Assembly (NCBI GenBank): GCA_963205415.1
Contig: CAUJJS010000241.1
Location: forward strand, 1-40,322
DNA from: Pseudomonadota bacterium
GTDB lineage: Bacteria; Pseudomonadota; Gammaproteobacteria; Xanthomonadales; Xanthomonadaceae
DNA: 40,322 nucleotides
Direction of reading: 5' to 3'
Notes under the pieces: generated by a model
Seen by the model: only the letters and a program-made list of their open reading frames with translations
Databases searched by the model: none
What the model was told of the DNA's origin: nothing
Position numbers and translations under genes: made by a program
In this document: positions 15,259-24,233 of the stretch, piece by piece
How positions within the stretch are numbered: position 1 is the stretch's first letter
Layout of the letters: every line of letters starts with the position of its first letter

Positions 15259-16761
15259 ATGAACGCCCTGGATCGATTTATCGGTTACTTCTCGCCCGCC
15301 CGCGGAATGCGGCGTCAGCGCGAGAGGATGCTGATGCAGCGCGCCTACGAGGGCGCAGCACGCACAGACGGATGGCGCCCGCGCCGCGCTGGTGCCAGCG
15401 CGAATGCCGACCACCAGGCCGACGCCCGCGAGCTGCGCATCCGCGCCCGCTCGCTTGTGCAGAACGTTCCCTACATCGCGCGTGGCCTGCAGGTTCTCGT
15501 CAATTCAACCGTCGGTACCGGCATCGAACCGCGCTTCGAAGGACGCGATGAAGAGCGCCTCAACAAGCTGTGGGCACGCTGGATCAAGGTTGCCGACGCC
15601 GACGGCATCTTCGATTTCTACGGCCTGCAAGCCGCCGCCTACCGTGCGATGGAGCAGGATGGCGAAGTTCTGATCCGCCGCCGCCCGCGCCGGCTCGCCG
15701 ATGGGTTGCCTGTTCCGATGCAGCTGCAGCTGCTGGAGATCGACTGGCTCGACAGCCAGAAGAATGGCAGCGCGCCAGGCGGTGGCACCATCATCGGCGG
15801 CATCGAATACGACATGCTCGGCAAGGTGCGCAACTACTGGCTGTTCGATGCCCACCCGGGTGATGCCGCCGTAGTGCGTCGCGCCACGCAGGTCAGCAAG
15901 CCAGTGTCGGCCGCCTCAATCATCCATCTGTTCAACCCGACCCGACCTGGGCAGGGCCGCGGCATCACACGCTTTGCGCCGGTAATCGCGCGCTGCCGTG
16001 ACCTCATGCTCTACGAAGACGCAGAGCTCGCGCGCAAGAACCTCGAAACACGTCTCGGGGTTGTGATTTCTGGTGACGTGAATGCGATTGCGAATCCTGG
16101 CGGTGAGGCCGCTACAGGCTACAGCGCAGCCCCGATCGGTGATGACGGGAAACTGCCCTACGGCAATCTCGGTGAGTTGCCTTCCGGCGGCATCACCCAG
16201 GTTCCTGCAGGTCTCAACGTTACCGCGCTGGAGCCCAAGCCGGCCAACGACTACGTGTCCTACTGCGTCATGCAGCAACACCTCATTGCGGCGGGCATCA
16301 ACGTGCCATACGAGTCGATGACCGGTGACATGACCAAGGTCAACTTCTCGTCTGCGCGCATTCGCCAGATCGAGTTCCGCCGCGATTGCGAGTGCATGCA
16401 GTGGATCACCCTGATTCCGCGCCTGTGTGAAACCGTTGCGTCCTGGTGGCTTGAGGACGTTGAACTTGCCGGCCTTGCCAAAGTGCAGGACGCAAGCGCC
16501 GACTGGTCCACGCCGCGCTGGGACTACGTCAACCCGCAGCAAGATGTGAATGCGGAAATCGACGCCATCAGCACGGGCCTGCTCACACCATCCGAAGCAC
16601 TGCGCCGGCGTGGCTACAAGCCAGACCAGGTCTTCTCCGAACTCGGCAGCGACTTCGAGAGGCTGAAGGCCTCCGGCGCGCTCAACCTCATGCAGTTCCT
16701 CATGGCCAACGGCCGCGCTGATTCGGCGCAGGCGACGGCCCCCACTCAACCGGACGCCTGA
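15259..16761 (+). CDS. Portal protein, lambda family
   Basis: ARSLVQNVPYIARGLQVLVNSTVGTGIEPR...QDGEVLIRRR...GMLGKVRNYWLFDAHPG, MTGDMTKVNFSSARIRQIEFRR. Confidence 0.92.
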   Translation: MNALDRFIGYFSPARGMRRQRERMLMQRAYEGAARTDGWRPRRAGASANADHQADARELRIRARSLVQNVPYIARGLQVLVNSTVGTGIEPRFEGRDEERLNKLWARWIKVADADGIFDFYGLQAAAYRAMEQDGEVLIRRRPRRLADGLPVPMQLQLLEIDWLDSQKNGSAPGGGTIIGGIEYDMLGKVRNYWLFDAHPGDAAVVRRATQVSKPVSAASIIHLFNPTRPGQGRGITRFAPVIARCRDLMLYEDAELARKNLETRLGVVISGDVNAIANPGGEAATGYSAAPIGDDGKLPYGNLGELPSGGITQVPAGLNVTALEPKPANDYVSYCVMQQHLIAAGINVPYESMTGDMTKVNFSSARIRQIEFRRDCECMQWITLIPRLCETVASWWLEDVELAGLAKVQDASADWSTPRWDYVNPQQDVNAEIDAISTGLLTPSEALRRRGYKPDQVFSELGSDFERLKASGALNLMQFLMANGRADSAQATAPTQPDA

Positions 16762-16763
16762 CC

Positions 16764-18746
16764 ATGCCAGACGGAACAACCCGCAATATCCCGCCGCAGC
16801 TGCGCGAACTTCGCCTGCTGCCTGAATCGTGGAACGCCGAAACACGCACGATTGACGTTGTGTGGTCCACCGGCGCACGCGTCCGCCGCTACGACTACTG
16901 GAGCGATCAGTTCTACGACGAAGAGCTCGACATGAGCCCCGAGGCGATCGACATGTCGCGCCTCGAATCCGGCAATGTGCCCGTGCTCGACAACCACCGC
17001 GTGTACGGCAGCATTTCGTCGCAGATCGGCGTGGTCACGCGTGGCTGGCTGGAAAACGGAGAAGGCCACGCGACCCTTCGCTTGAGTTCGCGCGATGAGC
17101 TGTCGGGCATCGTTGACGACATCCTGGCCGGGATCATTCGCAACATTTCGATCGGGTACTCGGTGAAGCGCTATCAGATCGAAAAGGCCGAGGGCGAAGT
17201 ACCTCTCTATCGCGCCGTCGATTGGTCGGTTCACGAGATCAGTTTCGTCACCGTGCCGGCAGACGCCGGTGCCTCGACTCGCGCCAATCCCGAATCCATG
17301 CAGGGCGGTTCGCCCTGCGTTTTCGTCCGCGCTGAAACGCGGACACCCTCACCGGAGACTGCAATGCCGAACGCCACTGCCGCGGCCACGACCGCACCCG
17401 CCGCCGAAACGGCGGAACGCAACCAGCCGACGCCGCCCGCCAATGCGCAGGCGCCCGCCGCCGAACCACCTGCAACCGACGTTGCCGCCCGTGCGGCAGA
17501 GATCGTCGAACTCTGCGCCCGCCACAACATGTCCACGAAGGCGGCGGAATGGATCCGCGCCGGCCACACCATCGACAAGGTGCGCGAGCTCATCCTCGAC
17601 GAACGCGCCCTCCTTGATGCCAACAGCGGTGGCCATCGCAACCGCGTCGAATCCGGCGAAGACGAGGCGGACAAGCGCCGCGGCGCCGTCGTCGACAGCA
17701 TTCTTGCCCGCGCGATGGTCGTTGATCCGGTCACGAAACGGCAGTTCCGCCTGGAAGGTGCCAACCCGTTCCGCGGATTCAGCCTGGTCGACCTGGCCCG
17801 TTCGTGCCTGGAGCGCGGCGGCGTGCGCACCGAAGGCATGACTCGGATGGACCTTGTCGGTCGCGCGTTTACGCAGAGCACCAGCGACTTCCCGATCCTG
17901 CTTGAGAATGCGATGCACAAGTCGCTGCAGGCCGGCTACGCCCTTGCTGCCGACACCTGGCAGCGCTGGTGCGCGCGTGGCACGGTTAGCGACTTCAAGG
18001 CCCACAAACGCTACCGCGTCGGAAGCCTCGGCAACCTGCTCAGCCTCACTGAGCTGGCCGAGTTCCGCAACCGGACGATACCCGATGGTGAAAAGTCGTC
18101 GATCCAGGCCGGCACCAAGGGCTACATCATCAACATCAGTCGCCAGGCCATCATCAACGACGACCTCAGCGCCTTCATTGGATTGTCGAATGCCCAGGGT
18201 CGAGCAGCGGCACGCACGATCGAGGCCGACGCGCATACCCTGCTCGCCAGCAACCCGCTCATGGAGGACGGCTTTGCGCTGTTCTCTGCAGAGCACAACA
18301 ACATCGACGGTGCTGCCGTGCCGAGCGTGACGACGTTCGAAACCGGTCGCCAGAAGATGGCGAAGCAGAAGGACGTTTCGGGCAACGACTTCCTGGACCT
18401 GCGCCCGGCCATTTGGCTCGGCCCGGTCTCGTACGGCGGTCTTGCCCGTGTCACCAACGACTCGCAGTACGACCCCGATGCCGTCAACAAGCTGCAGCGC
18501 CCCAACATGGTGCGTGGCCTTGTGCGCGAGGTCATCGACAGCCCTCGCATTGCCGATGCCGAGTGGTACCTGCTCGCCGACAAGGACGAGGCTCCGGTGA
18601 TCGAGGTCGCCTTCCTCGAAGGCGAAGAGACTCCGTTCCTCGACATGGAAGAGGGGTTCACCGTCGACGGCACTCGCTACAAGGTCCGCCTCGACTTCGG
18701 CGTTGCCGCGATCGACTACCGCGGCGCCTTCCGCAACAAGGCCTGA
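16764..18746 (+). CDS. Prohead protease-major capsid protein fusion
   Basis: N-terminal VPVLDNHRVYGSISSQIGVV...SIGYSVKRYQIE...VDWSVHEISFVTVPADAGAS; C-terminal SDFPILLENAMHKSLQAGYALAADTWQRW... Mu-like capsid. Confidence 0.9.
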   Translation: MPDGTTRNIPPQLRELRLLPESWNAETRTIDVVWSTGARVRRYDYWSDQFYDEELDMSPEAIDMSRLESGNVPVLDNHRVYGSISSQIGVVTRGWLENGEGHATLRLSSRDELSGIVDDILAGIIRNISIGYSVKRYQIEKAEGEVPLYRAVDWSVHEISFVTVPADAGASTRANPESMQGGSPCVFVRAETRTPSPETAMPNATAAATTAPAAETAERNQPTPPANAQAPAAEPPATDVAARAAEIVELCARHNMSTKAAEWIRAGHTIDKVRELILDERALLDANSGGHRNRVESGEDEADKRRGAVVDSILARAMVVDPVTKRQFRLEGANPFRGFSLVDLARSCLERGGVRTEGMTRMDLVGRAFTQSTSDFPILLENAMHKSLQAGYALAADTWQRWCARGTVSDFKAHKRYRVGSLGNLLSLTELAEFRNRTIPDGEKSSIQAGTKGYIINISRQAIINDDLSAFIGLSNAQGRAAARTIEADAHTLLASNPLMEDGFALFSAEHNNIDGAAVPSVTTFETGRQKMAKQKDVSGNDFLDLRPAIWLGPVSYGGLARVTNDSQYDPDAVNKLQRPNMVRGLVREVIDSPRIADAEWYLLADKDEAPVIEVAFLEGEETPFLDMEEGFTVDGTRYKVRLDFGVAAIDYRGAFRNKA

Positions 18747-18801
18747 TCACCACCACCACCAGGTCGGCGCTTGATGCGCCGGCCTAAACCCGGAGAAGAA
18801 C

Positions 18802-19188
18802 ATGGCAAAGAACTACGACGTGAGCGGCGACGTCATCCAGTGGACGAACGGCACGGGCAGTGCCGTCGCGTCCGGACAGGTTGTCCGCGTGGGCCTGCAC
18901 ACGCTCGGCGTTGCACTGGTCGCCATCGCGAGTGGCGCCAGCGGCAGCGTCGCGCTGGAAGGCGTTTTCAAGGATGTGCCGAAGGTTTCGGCCGCGGTTT
19001 TTGTGCAGGGCGAAAAGCTCCTTTTCGACGTCAGCGCTGGCAGCGGCGTCGGTGCGTTCGACGACAGCGCAGCGACTGGCGCGAGCGGCGACGTGATGGG
19101 TGGTGCCATTGCCTGGGCTCCCGGCGCGAACACCGAAACCACCTGCACGATCAAGCTGACGCCAGGCAACACCACCGCGACGGCGTAA
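18802..19188 (+). CDS. DUF2190 capsid-associated protein
   Basis: GTGSAVASGQVVRVGLHTLGVALVAIASGASGSVALEGVFKDVPKV. Confidence 0.85.
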   Translation: MAKNYDVSGDVIQWTNGTGSAVASGQVVRVGLHTLGVALVAIASGASGSVALEGVFKDVPKVSAAVFVQGEKLLFDVSAGSGVGAFDDSAATGASGDVMGGAIAWAPGANTETTCTIKLTPGNTTATA

Positions 19189-19201
19189 GCGATGCACCAC
19201 C

Positions 19202-19228
19202 GAACGCGGCGATGCACTCGCCGCGTTC
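19202..19228. terminator. Perfect 10-bp stem-loop after the DUF2190 gene (no U tract)
   Basis: GAACGCGGCG-ATGCACT-CGCCGCGTTC. Confidence 0.45.
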
Positions 19229-19314
19229 ATTCCGCTGATTGCTTTCTACTGCGCGCACAAAGGGCTGGCGATGACACAGACAACATTCGAGCGCATGCAC
19301 GGCAGGAGCGGGCC

Positions 19315-19638
19315 ATGACGATGGATGTTGAGCCGGCCGGTGGGCGCATGGTTTTGCATGTTGGTCCGGTCGAGCGCGCTCTGATGATCGCGGTCGGCGC
19401 CGGGATCGTAGGCCTTGGCGGCTGGTCGTGGGACAAACTGAATGATGTCTCTGCGTCGGTGGCCAACATGACCATGCAGCAGGCGGTGACGAATTCCCGG
19501 CTTGACACGCTGACCACTCAGCTTGCGGACATCCCGGGGTTGTCGCGACAGGTGGCGGAAATGCGCATACGCATCGAGCGAAACGCGCAGGACATCCGCG
19601 ATCTGGCCGACGAAGACAAGGAGAACAAGAAGCGATGA
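19315..19638 (+). CDS. Membrane protein with coiled-coil C-terminus, lysis-region
   Basis: VERALMIAVGAGIVGLGGWSWDKLNDVSASVANM... Confidence 0.65.
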   Translation: MTMDVEPAGGRMVLHVGPVERALMIAVGAGIVGLGGWSWDKLNDVSASVANMTMQQAVTNSRLDTLTTQLADIPGLSRQVAEMRIRIERNAQDIRDLADEDKENKKR

Positions 19639-19757
19639 GCATTCTGGTTGCCATGATCAGTTTCGCCGCTGGCGTGTACTTCGCGCCGCTGGTCGGCAGT
19701 GTGATCGCAAACTTCCGCGACGTGTTCAGCGGAGGTGATGACGATGATGCCGCGTGA
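19635..19757 (+). CDS. 40-aa membrane microprotein (not in ORF track)
   Basis: ATGA overlap with upstream gene; MSILVAMISFAAGVYFAPLVGSVIANFRDVFSGGDDDDAA*. Confidence 0.6.
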   Translation: MSILVAMISFAAGVYFAPLVGSVIANFRDVFSGGDDDDAA

Positions 19758-20058
19758 TCGCGCCATACTGCGCGGCGTTGGCTGGCTGGTTATTGCCGGC
19801 TGCGGCGCGTTCGTCATCGGGTCTGGCTTGCTAGATGCCTGGGGCGTCAACGAGTACACCCAGCGTTGGCTGGGTGCGTGCCTGAAAGTGGGCACGGGCG
19901 CGTGGGGCGGATACCGCATCAGCCGCGACGTGGCGCGGATTGATCCCAGCAGCGTTCCCGGCGGCCTAACCGACAACGCACGGGGATATGCCGTGATGCA
20001 TCTTTCCCGCGCCATCATCATCGGCGCTTGCGTGCTTGCCGTGTGCCTGGCCGTATGA
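19735..20058 (+). CDS. Putative holin-like membrane protein
   Basis: Two predicted TM segments; directly upstream of lytic transglycosylase. Confidence 0.6.
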   Translation: MMTMMPRDRAILRGVGWLVIAGCGAFVIGSGLLDAWGVNEYTQRWLGACLKVGTGAWGGYRISRDVARIDPSSVPGGLTDNARGYAVMHLSRAIIIGACVLAVCLAV

Positions 20059-20663
20059 TCGCCGTCACGCTCGCACTCATCGCAGCAACCGCAACTTCTC
20101 AAGTGCCGGAGCGTTGTCGCGTGTACCAGCGCGCGATCACAGCGCATGCGCACAACACCTTCGGGCTCGATGCGCCCGTGGCTACGCTGGCCGCGCAGAT
20201 TCAACAAGAATCATCCTGCAAAGCGACCGCAATCTCGCGCGTCGGCGCCAGTGGCCTCGCGCAATTCATGCCAGCCACTGCAAAGGATATGGCGACACGC
20301 TATCCACAAACGCTTGGCGCTGCAGATCCGAATAACCCGGCCTGGGCTATTGCAGCGCAAGCGATCTACATGCGCGAACTCACGCGTGCATCACACGGCG
20401 CGACCGAGTGCGATACATGGGCTTTTGGGCTTGCCGCGTACAACGGTGGCTTGGGTTGGGTGCGGCGAGATCAGGCCGTGTGCCTACGCATCGAAGGGTG
20501 CGACAAGGCGCGATGGTTCGGTCACGTGGAAGCGCATGCCGATCCACGCCGCGCACTGACCAACATCGCCGAAAACCGGGGCTACCCGGTGCGCATCTTG
20601 CGCACTCTGACGCCGCGCTATGTCGCGTCGGGCTACGGTCGAGGTGTGGCCTGCAATGGCTGA
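20055..20663 (+). CDS. Lytic transglycosylase endolysin with N-terminal signal/SAR-like segment
   Basis: LAAQIQQESSCKATAISRVGASGLAQFMPATAKDMA...FGLAAYNGGLGWV. Confidence 0.88.
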   Translation: MIAVTLALIAATATSQVPERCRVYQRAITAHAHNTFGLDAPVATLAAQIQQESSCKATAISRVGASGLAQFMPATAKDMATRYPQTLGAADPNNPAWAIAAQAIYMRELTRASHGATECDTWAFGLAAYNGGLGWVRRDQAVCLRIEGCDKARWFGHVEAHADPRRALTNIAENRGYPVRILRTLTPRYVASGYGRGVACNG

Positions 20664-20814
20664 CATGACCACCACCGACCGCAGCAAGTTCCTGCTTGCG
20701 CTGCTCGTCATCGGCGCGGCAACCGGCTTGCTCGTGCTCGGCCAGGTTGGCGCCGTCGTGGCCAGCGGTTTGGCTGTGCAGATGGTCGCGAAAGCGAAGG
20801 CGGCTGCCGCATGA
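20656..20814 (+). CDS. Small single-TM protein
   Basis: MADMTTTDRSKFLLALLVIGAATGLLVLGQVGAVVASG. Confidence 0.6.
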   Translation: MADMTTTDRSKFLLALLVIGAATGLLVLGQVGAVVASGLAVQMVAKAKAAAA

Positions 20815-21008
20815 ACCAGCCCGATTTGCTTTGTGAGGGCATCGGCATGCGCACCTGCGACGGCTGCGCGCGCAACCTCGACAACAATCCCGGCGCGAAT
20901 CCGGAGCGCTCGCTCAAGCCGGCGGCGAAACCACCCACCTGGTGCGCGCACTGGCTTCCACTTCCGCATCGCGGCGTGCGCAGCAAGCACACGGAGGCCC
21001 GCCCGTGA
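20811..21008 (+). CDS. Small Cys-containing hypothetical protein
   Basis: ATGA overlaps at both ends. Confidence 0.55.
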   Translation: MNQPDLLCEGIGMRTCDGCARNLDNNPGANPERSLKPAAKPPTWCAHWLPLPHRGVRSKHTEARP

Positions 21009-21496
21009 CCGCCACCGCATTCGCCTCCGGTTTCATCGTCTGCGCGCTGATGTTTGCAGCCGCGTTCGCAATCTTCTTTTTCCTCTGGCTGCGGTCCGAG
21101 GATTCACCCACCGAGCCACTTGCGTTCTTCCGCGTGGTGCTCGGCCCCAAAAGCTACATCGAAGGAGTTGAAAAAATGCGCTTGACCACCGAACAACGAA
21201 CCCTGCTCACCGTCGTCGCACTGACGGCCGCAGGCAACCCGGCCGCTATTGACGGCGATGTTTCCTTTTCCACCAGCGATGAGTCCGTCGCGCGCATCGA
21301 CGTGATTGATGCCACGAATGCATACGTGACTGCCGTCGGCCCTGGCGCCGCGCAGATCTTCGCGACATTCGATGCTGATCTTGGCGAAGGCGTGCGCACC
21401 ATCGAGCTTTCCGGCGCCATCGAGGTCGTGCCCGCCGAAGCCGAACGCGGCGAGCTCGTCTTCGGCGAGCCTGAACTGATCCCGCAGACCCCGTAA
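21005..21496 (+). CDS. Protein with N-terminal TM and Ig-like (Big) domain, with possible internal start
   Basis: GTGA overlap at 21005; internal in-frame ATG 21176 preceded by GAAGGAG; VSFSTSDESVARIDVIDATNAYVTAVGPGAAQIFATF. Confidence 0.6.
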   Translation: MTATAFASGFIVCALMFAAAFAIFFFLWLRSEDSPTEPLAFFRVVLGPKSYIEGVEKMRLTTEQRTLLTVVALTAAGNPAAIDGDVSFSTSDESVARIDVIDATNAYVTAVGPGAAQIFATFDADLGEGVRTIELSGAIEVVPAEAERGELVFGEPELIPQTP

Positions 21497-21547
21497 CAGA
21501 CCAGGCCGCGCCTGCCCAGGTGGGCGCGGCAAACCAAGGATGAAACC

Positions 21548-21925
21548 GTGACCCGGATCTACATCATCATCGGTGCATTGCTGGCCCTTGCCGCCGCTGT
21601 GTGGACGCTGGATAGCAGCGCGTACAAGCGCGGGGCTGCCGCCGGCGATGCGCGGGCCAAGGCGGCAGAGGATGCGCTCAAGGCCGCGCTGGATGCGAAC
21701 AAGGATGGAACGGATCTCGCAGCCCGACTGCGCTCCGCTCTGTCGCAGTGCCACGAGCAGAACAAGGTTGACGTGCGCACCGCGCGGGCAGCATCCGAAG
21801 CGGCACGCGCCGATGCCGACCGCATCGCAGCTCAACTTGCCGAACAGAACGCCAAGCGCATCGCGCAGCAATCCGGAGAGTGCCGGTCCTGGGCGGAGCA
21901 AGCGGCCTGCGGGAGCGTGCAGTGA
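21548..21925 (+). CDS. Rz-like i-spanin
   Basis: N-terminal TM then long Ala/Glu-rich helix. Confidence 0.65.
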   Translation: MTRIYIIIGALLALAAAVWTLDSSAYKRGAAAGDARAKAAEDALKAALDANKDGTDLAARLRSALSQCHEQNKVDVRTARAASEAARADADRIAAQLAEQNAKRIAQQSGECRSWAEQAACGSVQ

Positions 21926-22404
21926 GCCCGAACTATTCCCACGCCGGGCTGGACGTGCCGCCCGTGGTTCCCATGCACGACACCGGCCGCGTGGCTGTGT
22001 TTGTTGGCGTGGGTTACCGCATGCTCACCGTTGCGCAGGCCCGCGCCTTGGCCGAGCGACTCACGCGCATCAGCGCGCAGGTGGAAAGCGTGTCGCGCAC
22101 GATGGCATCGAGCATGGCGCTGTGCGTTTTCCTTCTGCTCGCCGGCTGCGCATCGGCACCGAATGTGATCACGCGCACGGTGACGGTGGATGTGCCGGTG
22201 GCAACGCGCATGCCGATCCCCGGCGACCTGATTGCGCCCTTCCGCGTGGCAGAACCCGACCCGGCCTGCTGGCGCGACACCCACCGCGAATTCTGCAACG
22301 GGCAACTCGTGGCCATCCGCGACATGTACCGCGCCGCACTCGCCACCTGCGATGCGCGCATGACCCAGTTGCGCGCGCTGGACAAACCCGGGGGCAAGCC
22401 ATGA
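21922..22404 (+). CDS. Rz1-like lipoprotein (o-spanin), with N-terminal extension
   Basis: GTGA overlap with i-spanin; lipobox MALCVFLLLAGCASAP, likely internal start at 22102. Confidence 0.6.
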   Translation: MSPNYSHAGLDVPPVVPMHDTGRVAVFVGVGYRMLTVAQARALAERLTRISAQVESVSRTMASSMALCVFLLLAGCASAPNVITRTVTVDVPVATRMPIPGDLIAPFRVAEPDPACWRDTHREFCNGQLVAIRDMYRAALATCDARMTQLRALDKPGGKP

Positions 22405-22727
22405 TTGCCAATCCCTGGGCGGAAGGTTTCGACGAGCAAGCGCACGCCATGTTCATGGACATCGGGCTTGCCGATGTCGGCACGTACACCGCACCAGCCG
22501 GTGCGCCTGTCGAGAGGCGCGTCTACGAAAATCCAGGCGCGCAGAACCTTGGCGAGTACGGCCAGGTGCTTGCGCCGCGCACCGTGATCGGGTTTCTGCT
22601 GGCTGATGGCCCGGTGGTGAAGGGTGCCCAGGTGGTGGTGGCCGGCATCACCTACGTGTTGCAAGCCATCGACCTTGCCGACGAGGACGACGGCAGCGTG
22701 CAGTGGTGGGTGGTGCGCAATGCCTGA
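22401..22727 (+). CDS. Head-tail joining/stopper-like protein
   Basis: 108 aa, position and size. Confidence 0.55.
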   Translation: MIANPWAEGFDEQAHAMFMDIGLADVGTYTAPAGAPVERRVYENPGAQNLGEYGQVLAPRTVIGFLLADGPVVKGAQVVVAGITYVLQAIDLADEDDGSVQWWVVRNA

Positions 22728-23184
22728 GCCAATCTCATGGCGCGCGCTCGAAGCGCTCAAGGCGATGCTGGCAGAGATCCGCATTGCCGACGGCTATCAC
22801 ACCGACCTCGGTCTTGCGCCGGTGTATCTGGATCGTGGCCAGAACGTGGACGCCAACGCTGCATTCACCGTGATCATCGCCAACGAGATCACGGCGGTCG
22901 AAGAAAAGAGCAATCGCAACATTCTCGCCAGCACCATGGATATCACCGTGGAGTTCTGCATTCCGCCGCTCGCCGGCGTGAATTCCGAGCTGCTTGCGCA
23001 TCGCGGGCGCGCCGATGTCGTGCGCGTGCTGATGAATGACCTGCGCGGCCAGGTGCAAGGCTTCAGCAAGCTCCAGATCACCGGCACGCGCATCACCAGC
23101 GCGATTGAGCCGGGCTCATCCCTTGTCATTGCCCAGGTGTCGGCGCGGGCCGCCCTGAGTGAATCAACAACGCCCGCGACATAA
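22720..23184 (+). CDS. Tail terminator/completion-like protein
   Basis: MPEPISWRALEALKAMLAEIRIADGYHTDLG..., position before tail tube. Confidence 0.6.
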   Translation: MPEPISWRALEALKAMLAEIRIADGYHTDLGLAPVYLDRGQNVDANAAFTVIIANEITAVEEKSNRNILASTMDITVEFCIPPLAGVNSELLAHRGRADVVRVLMNDLRGQVQGFSKLQITGTRITSAIEPGSSLVIAQVSARAALSESTTPAT

Positions 23185-23198
23185 CCGGAGATTCAACC

Positions 23199-24011
23199 AT
23201 GGCCGCACCCAAAGTTCGTCAATTTGCCGGGGACTTCCGCATGTGGCGGAAGGCCGTAGACGGCAGCCTCACGCCCGTCATTCCAGAGGCGCTGGATCCC
23301 GAGCGCAATCAGCCCATCGAAACGAACGCTGTGTCGTTTGCGTACGAGGCGGGCGATGAAACCACAATCAACTCGAAGCGTCGTGGTGCGCTCTACAACC
23401 AGCCGATCTTCACGGACGCATTGCCAGGCACCACGAGCGTTTCCATCACCCTGCTTGAGGTGCCGACGCCGATCCTGGCTCGCGTGCTGTACGGCTCGGC
23501 GGCGGATGCGGCGATCAGCACCGGTACCGTTACCGATGGCTCGGTGACTGTCGAGCGGTTGAATGGCCCGATCCAGCTTGCCCACCGCTACATCAAGTCC
23601 AGCCCCACGCCGACCATCGAAACCGCTGGCGCGGTGGCGCTGGTTGCTGGCACCGACTACACGATTGACCTGCGCAAAGGCACCATCGTGATCCTGTCGG
23701 CCGGAGCTGTCGGCGCGACGATCAACGTCGGCGACGTGCTCACCGTCAACTACGGCTATGAGACCGTCACCGGCACCACCATTCTGGGCGGCGCAGTGCC
23801 CACCGAGTCGTTCTTCATCACGGGCGACATGGAAGATCGCGTATCCGGCGAGCAGGGGTATCTGCAGATTTACGAAGTGAAGCTGCAAGTGGATGGCGAG
23901 ATCGACTGGCTGGCCACGGAGCCGCTTTCGCCGGTGCTCACCGGCAAGGCTCTGGTGCCGAATGGCGCGCCTGCGCCGTACAAATTCAGCGTGTACAAGC
24001 AGGTGGTGTAA
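23199..24011 (+). CDS. Probable major tail (tube) protein
   Basis: 270 aa with beta-rich sequence, directly before tape-measure block. Confidence 0.6.
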   Translation: MAAPKVRQFAGDFRMWRKAVDGSLTPVIPEALDPERNQPIETNAVSFAYEAGDETTINSKRRGALYNQPIFTDALPGTTSVSITLLEVPTPILARVLYGSAADAAISTGTVTDGSVTVERLNGPIQLAHRYIKSSPTPTIETAGAVALVAGTDYTIDLRKGTIVILSAGAVGATINVGDVLTVNYGYETVTGTTILGGAVPTESFFITGDMEDRVSGEQGYLQIYEVKLQVDGEIDWLATEPLSPVLTGKALVPNGAPAPYKFSVYKQVV

Positions 24012-24014
24012 CCC

Positions 24015-24230
24015 GTGGCCAAGGCGCGCAAGAAAGCGTCGGCACCCGGGGCGCAAGCTCCGGGTTTCGATGCGTCTGCGCCCGCCGTTCGGCGGTATCG
24101 GTTCGCGCGCGCTCACACGCATGCAGGCGTTGAATACGTCGCAGGCGACAGCATCGATCTGAGCGACGCAAAGGCCGATTTGATCCGCGCGTTCGGCGGC
24201 GAGGATGTGATTCTGAGCGACGGGGAATAG
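24015..24230 (+). CDS. Hypothetical tail-region protein
   Basis: 71 aa; FARAHTHAGVEYVAGDSIDLSDAKADLIRAFG. Confidence 0.6.
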   Translation: MAKARKKASAPGAQAPGFDASAPAVRRYRFARAHTHAGVEYVAGDSIDLSDAKADLIRAFGGEDVILSDGE

Positions 24231-24233
24231 CGC

